From: Merdicola sp048393175
GTDB taxonomy: Bacteria; Bacillota; Clostridia; TANB77; CAG-508
Direction of reading: 5' to 3'
Assembly: GCA_048393175.1 (NCBI GenBank)
Contig: DBFJJM010000092.1
Span: 1-14,541 of the forward strand
DNA: 14,541 bases
The translations under genes and the position numbers were made by a program. Below the pieces are notes generated by a model. The model did no database searches, was not told where the DNA came from, and saw nothing but the letters and a program-made list of their open reading frames with translations. This document shows, in pieces, positions 13,798-14,541 of this stretch; the first letter of the stretch is position 1; the number at the start of each line of letters is the position of its first letter.

Positions 13798-14229
13798 TTA
13801 TTCCTCCTCATCTAAAAGTGATTGTAACATTTTTTCACAATAGTCATTTCTTTTTAAATCATAAGTCATCATTGGTCTATTAAATTCTTTTTCTTCTCTT
13901 AATATTTCATCTCTTACTCGTTTAAATTCCTCTATTTTTGCTTTTATTTTGTCTTTACTGATATACTCTTGTTCTACATAATCTTTATTTATAAATTTTT
14001 GTATATTTTTACATATTTTAGCTCTATCTTCTATTTCTTTAGATTGTTTTTCAATTAGATTTAAAATAGTTGGTGCATATAATCGTGCTGAAAACCAATC
14101 AGCTTTTTTAAGCCATTCTATTGCTTTCTTTTCTTCATCTGACATATTATAACTTCTTTCATAATAACAATTATTACAAGTTCTTTTTTCCTTTTCACAC
14201 CAATTATCATATTGATTACATTCTTTCAT
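13798..14229 (-). CDS. Hypothetical protein with N-terminal Cys cluster, 143 aa
   Basis: This 143-residue protein has four Cys in the first 21 residues (C4, C11, and C18-x2-C21), which could bind zinc. The rest is helical and charged: EEKKAIEWLKKADWF, then a probable coiled coil around residues 60-80. Proteins with such an AIEWLKK helix are common and uncharacterised in phages of Gram-positive hosts. ATG 14229 follows AAGGGGAG, which overlaps the stop of the membrane protein gene. It is the second gene of the right early operon and may be a host-takeover factor, but no function can be read from the sequence. Confidence 0.72.
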   Translation of the reverse strand: MKECNQYDNWCEKEKRTCNNCYYERSYNMSDEEKKAIEWLKKADWFSARLYAPTILNLIEKQSKEIEDRAKICKNIQKFINKDYVEQEYISKDKIKAKIEEFKRVRDEILREEKEFNRPMMTYDLKRNDYCEKMLQSLLDEEE

Positions 14230-14233
14230 ACTA

Positions 14234-14395
14234 TCACTCCCCTTGATAAAAATAATTATTTGCTTTTGCAACTAACCATAAATAAAATAAACTAATTAAT
14301 TTTATTGATATTATACTAAATGTTATTTCCTCAAATTCTCCTATTAATAAAATAAATGCTATAAACATTGATAAATATATAACAAATTTTTTCAT
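14234..14395 (-). CDS. Small membrane protein, 53 aa
   Basis: This is the first gene behind the right-end promoter. The product has 53 residues with two hydrophobic segments: about residues 4-19 (FVIYLSMFIAFILLIG) and 29-43 (ISIKLISLFYLWLVA), separated by a short acidic loop (EFEE). AAAGGAGAT precedes the ATG by about eight bases, and this ribosome site is conserved at the other genome end, where no gene uses it. Its position suggests very early, strong expression. It could be a holin-like, superinfection-exclusion or membrane-anchoring protein; sequence does not decide. Confidence 0.65.
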   Translation of the reverse strand: MKKFVIYLSMFIAFILLIGEFEEITFSIISIKLISLFYLWLVAKANNYFYQGE

Positions 14396-14421
14396 TTGTT
14401 TCATCTCCTTTCGATATAATT

Positions 14422-14450
14422 ATAATACTACAAATTGTATTAAATGTCAA
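14422..14450 (-). promoter_or_regulatory. Right promoter, mirror copy of the left promoter
   Basis: On the minus strand TTGACA (14445-14450), a 17-base spacer and TATTAT (14422-14427) give a strong promoter that reads inward. The -35 box and most of the spacer are part of the inverted repeat, whereas the -10 boxes of the two ends differ (TAGAAT left, TATTAT right). Confidence 0.88.
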
Positions 14451-14541
14451 TAGTATTTTTAAAAATTTTTAAAATATTTATAATACAAAATGTATATATG
14501 TATATATGTATTATGTTAATTACTTTACAGAATAATTGTTC
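14429..14541 (-). repeat. Inverted terminal repeat, right copy (cut by the window end)
   Basis: This is the reverse complement of 157-269 with four differences. Since the match continues up to the last base of the window, the repeat is probably longer and the genome continues beyond 14541. By mirror symmetry with 1-156, about 156 bases including DnaA and LexA boxes may be missing. Confidence 0.93.

Noticed and set aside
1..14541. Reassignment of CGG to another amino acid
   Set aside because: A simple three-base reassignment would keep the frame. All five sites need an extra base to be passed, so reassignment alone does not explain them.
1..14541. TGA read as Trp (Mycoplasma-type code)
   Set aside because: Several genes end at TGA where the protein is complete (for example the polymerase at 3362 and the connector at 8749), and Trp is encoded by TGG.
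1..14541. tRNA genes, CRISPR arrays, integrase or insertion sequences
   Set aside because: None seen on reading both strands. In particular there is no phage-encoded tRNA that could explain the CGGN decoding, so any such tRNA would have to come from the host.

Overview
The window is an almost complete genome of a very small, AT-rich phage of the phi29-like type (short-tailed, protein-primed, linear DNA). It carries a family B protein-primed DNA polymerase, a gp16-type packaging ATPase, a gp9-type tail knob, gp10/gp11-type collar proteins, a gp8-type capsid protein with an Ig-like C-terminal domain, and long inverted terminal repeats. The host is probably a low-GC Gram-positive bacterium (Bacillota or relative). 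This rests on base composition, strong AGGAGG ribosome sites, GAAC-N4-GTTC LexA-type boxes, a near-perfect Bacillus-type parS site and a BhlA-type holin. TGA is used as a stop codon.

Layout. Positions 1-156 hold four perfect DnaA boxes and two LexA-type boxes. Positions 157-269 are an inverted repeat of 14429-14541; each copy carries an outward-reading sigma-70-type promoter that points into the genome. The left (+) arm encodes SSB, a probable terminal protein, the DNA polymerase, a small basic protein, the packaging ATPase and the tail knob. The right (-) arm, read from the right end, encodes a small membrane protein, three small unknown proteins, a GH73 endolysin, another unknown protein and a gp13-type tail lysozyme. 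After a terminator and a second strong promoter, the (-) arm continues with holin, scaffold, major capsid protein, connector, lower collar and tail appendage. The two arms converge at about 6.27-6.32 kb on a parS-like palindrome and a bidirectional terminator.

The main discovery candidate is a recoding pattern. Two essential enzyme genes are broken into several reading frames: the polymerase (three breaks) and the tail lysozyme (two breaks). All five breaks are +1 shifts. All five fall exactly on an in-frame CGG codon, and in every case dropping the C (reading CGGN as one residue, probably Gly) restores the conserved protein. Reading every other gene by eye, I found no in-frame CGG anywhere else, while dozens of out-of-frame CGG trinucleotides sit harmlessly inside intact genes. 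So in this phage, every CGG met in frame is a +1 shift site. This looks like a translation rule (CGG unreadable in the host, or a quadruplet-reading tRNA) rather than gene decay. The shift sites bracket catalytic elements: polymerase motifs A and B, and the catalytic Glu of the lysozyme.

A second theme is that the non-coding DNA carries binding sites for host chromosome proteins (DnaA, LexA, ParB), which is unexpected in a protein-primed phage. No tRNA, CRISPR array, integrase or insertion sequence was seen. The right end of the window stops inside the right terminal repeat, so about 156 bases may be missing there.
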